Below are positions 62,754 to 64,000 of a DNA stretch of 64,000 bases, piece after piece (position 1 is the stretch's first letter; every line of letters begins with the position of its first letter). The stretch covers positions 33,395 to 97,394 of the forward strand of contig JAKFVC010000078.1 in NCBI GenBank assembly GCA_021732415.1, in the 5' to 3' direction. Made by a program: the position numbers and the translations under genes. Under the pieces are notes generated by a model. That model was given only the letters and a program-made list of their open reading frames with translations. It had not been told where the DNA came from and did no database searches. The DNA comes from Planctomycetaceae bacterium. GTDB lineage: Bacteria > Planctomycetota > Planctomycetia > Planctomycetales > Planctomycetaceae.

Positions 62754-63743
62754 ATGGGTCGTCGTCGTGCGGCGTTCACGTTGATCGAACTGCTGGTCGT
62801 CATCGCGATTATCGCGGTCCTGATTGCACTCCTGCTGCCAGCCGTGCAGCAGGCGCGCGAGGCGGCTCGACGGTCGCAGTGCAAGAACAATCTGAAGCAG
62901 TTTGGCCTCGCATTCCACAATTATCATGAAACCTTCGGCACGTTTCCCCTTGGTGCACGTACCGCGGTGCATTCGAACTATGTGGAACGGTGGGCGTGGG
63001 GCGTGAACTGGCGGATTCCGGTATTACCCTATCTTGACCAGGCTCCCCTTTACAACAAATTCAATTTCGCGTCTTCCTCATTTGCTGGGTATGGTCCACA
63101 GCCGCCGACGAATGGCAATCAGATCCTGGTAGGCCTGATTGTCCCCGGATATTTGTGCCCTTCCAGTAACGTTGATCCATTCATCAATACTGCCAGTCCG
63201 CAATACGACAATCCGGGAAGAATGCTGGCGCCACATTACGTGGGAATTGCAGGAGCGACTCCCGATCCAGCAGGTCGGGCGGGAGTTTGTAACGGCGGTA
63301 ACTATGGAATTGTGTGTGGCAACGGAGTTTTGCGGCCGAGCGAAGTCACTCGGATCCGCGATCTGATCGATGGTGCTTCGAATACGGTTATGGCTTCCGA
63401 GCAATCGGGAGTCGTCGGTGTTAATGCCATCAGTGCCAACTATGGTGGAGGCTGGGTGGGAGTCAGTCATCCTGCTCCTGCTTCCCAGATTACCTCGGCG
63501 ATTGGCGACTACTTCTTTGCGGGTTCTACCGTTGTGAGGTTCGCGCCCAATTCAAAGACCACGGTGGCCAACTCAAGTGATCAGCCTTATATGACCAATA
63601 CGATCTTGAACTCATATCACGTGGGTGGGGTTCATGCTCTCATGGGGGACGGTTCAGTTCGGTTCATTTCGGATAATATCAACATGCCCATATTGTTGAC
63701 GGTTTGTTCAATGAATGACGGCATGGTGCCTGGCGACTTTTAG
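62754..63743 (+). CDS. DUF1559 protein with prepilin-type N-terminus
   Basis: 329 aa, GAGGAG at about 62741. The N-terminus RRRAAFTLIELLVVIAIIAVL is in prepilin form (cleavage before Phe, Glu at mature position 5) and is followed by LLPAVQQAREAARRSQC, the family hallmark. The DUF1559 body has the usual PYLDQAPLYNKFNF and NTVMASEQSG, and the C-terminal GGVHALMGDGSVRFIS is the H-x9-DG motif. Large DUF1559 families in Planctomycetes are pseudopilin-like and possibly envelope-associated. Function unknown. A family I hairpin lies downstream. Confidence 0.93.
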   Translation: MGRRRAAFTLIELLVVIAIIAVLIALLLPAVQQAREAARRSQCKNNLKQFGLAFHNYHETFGTFPLGARTAVHSNYVERWAWGVNWRIPVLPYLDQAPLYNKFNFASSSFAGYGPQPPTNGNQILVGLIVPGYLCPSSNVDPFINTASPQYDNPGRMLAPHYVGIAGATPDPAGRAGVCNGGNYGIVCGNGVLRPSEVTRIRDLIDGASNTVMASEQSGVVGVNAISANYGGGWVGVSHPAPASQITSAIGDYFFAGSTVVRFAPNSKTTVANSSDQPYMTNTILNSYHVGGVHALMGDGSVRFISDNINMPILLTVCSMNDGMVPGDF

Positions 63744-63800
63744 TACCTGGACTCAGTGACCTGCATTACAACCAGGCACTTGCCGGACCAGGCTGACGGG

Positions 63801-63875
63801 AGGGCGAGGCTCCTGCCGAGCCGCTAAGTCTGGCAGGAATCGAATGACCGAGCGGCTCGGCAGGAGCCTCGCCCT
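63801..63875. repeat. Inverted repeat family I, copy 2 (perfect 25-bp stem)
   Basis: Arms 63801-63825 and 63851-63875 are exact reverse complements. Compared with copy 1 the core CTCCCGCCGAG becomes CTCCTGCCGAG, with the matching change in the other arm. It lies 57 bp after DUF1559; nothing else is recognised to 64000. Confidence 0.9.
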
Positions 63876-64000
63876 GGGGTGATGCCTCTCGAATTACTAT
63901 TTTCATGCGACTTTTGTAGCGCTGAGCCCGTAAGCGATTTTGCGTTTGCTAAAAAGAGTGGAACCGAGATGTTCTCGGCACCAGTTCATAACAGATTGTG

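Overview
The window is chromosomal DNA from a planctomycete (phylum Planctomycetota, most likely class Planctomycetia; I cannot name the genus). The evidence is the gene content. There are three DUF1549/DUF1553 + DUF1501 gene pairs, a PVC-type CxxCH cytochrome/dehydrogenase protein, a DUF1559 prepilin-like protein, and a secreted protease carrying a LESRVLLSA-type planctomycete export motif. There are also many Gfo/Idh/MocA oxidoreductases and a DUF1080 protein. Base composition looks moderately GC-rich throughout. I see no rRNA, tRNA, CRISPR array, prophage, transposase or complete insertion sequence.

Layout. 1-9 kb: zinc-ribbon membrane protein, LptF/LptG-type permease and GT9 heptosyltransferase-like gene, thiol peroxidase Tpx, tandem ACT protein, HAD phosphatase, Tat-exported DUF3500 protein, TIM-barrel sugar isomerase/epimerase, and an HTH-EIIA fusion. 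9-18 kb: DEAD-box RNA helicase, Gfo/Idh/MocA oxidoreductase, AroA, a YdjY-domain protein, a beta-CASP RNase, a SEC-C mini-protein and a D-aminoacylase-type amidohydrolase. 18-27 kb: a large secreted sedolisin (S53), then an ABC importer operon (tandem-fused substrate-binding protein, STAS-domain protein, permease, ATPase). 27-38 kb: PVC cytochrome protein, two SAM methyltransferases, the first DUF1549/1553-DUF1501 pair and a thioredoxin-fold lipoprotein/secreted protein. 38.9-46.9 kb: a compact operon of carrier protein, acyl-CoA dehydrogenase, amino acid:[carrier protein] ligase, DUF1839, GH2 and a double alpha/beta hydrolase. 46.9-55.4 kb: two more DUF1549/1553-DUF1501 pairs on the minus strand. 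55.8-64 kb: PQQ-type beta-propeller, DUF2252, DUF1080, two Gfo/Idh/MocA oxidoreductases, a repeat-rich gene-poor stretch and DUF1559.

Most interesting system. The 38.9-46.9 kb operon predicts a non-ribosomal aminoacyl route. The SerRS-like ligase would charge a free-standing carrier protein with an amino acid, the flavoprotein dehydrogenase could oxidise the tethered group, and DUF1839 has the layout of a BtrH-like Cys/His acyltransferase that could pass it to an acceptor. A cytoplasmic beta-mannosidase-like GH2 and an unusual fused hydrolase with Arg and Cys at the two nucleophile elbows complete it. The product is unknown.

Second theme. Nearly every sizeable intergenic gap holds a long inverted repeat. 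I count about eleven sequence families and more than 20 copies, with arms of 20-40 bp, some perfect. Several families show compensatory changes between copies, two have a conserved arm asymmetry that gives them a polarity, and two sites are nested composites of different families. Some sit between co-directional gene pairs (DUF1553-DUF1501, substrate-binding protein-STAS), where they could tune mRNA. A 22-unit 9-bp tandem array adjoins one of them.
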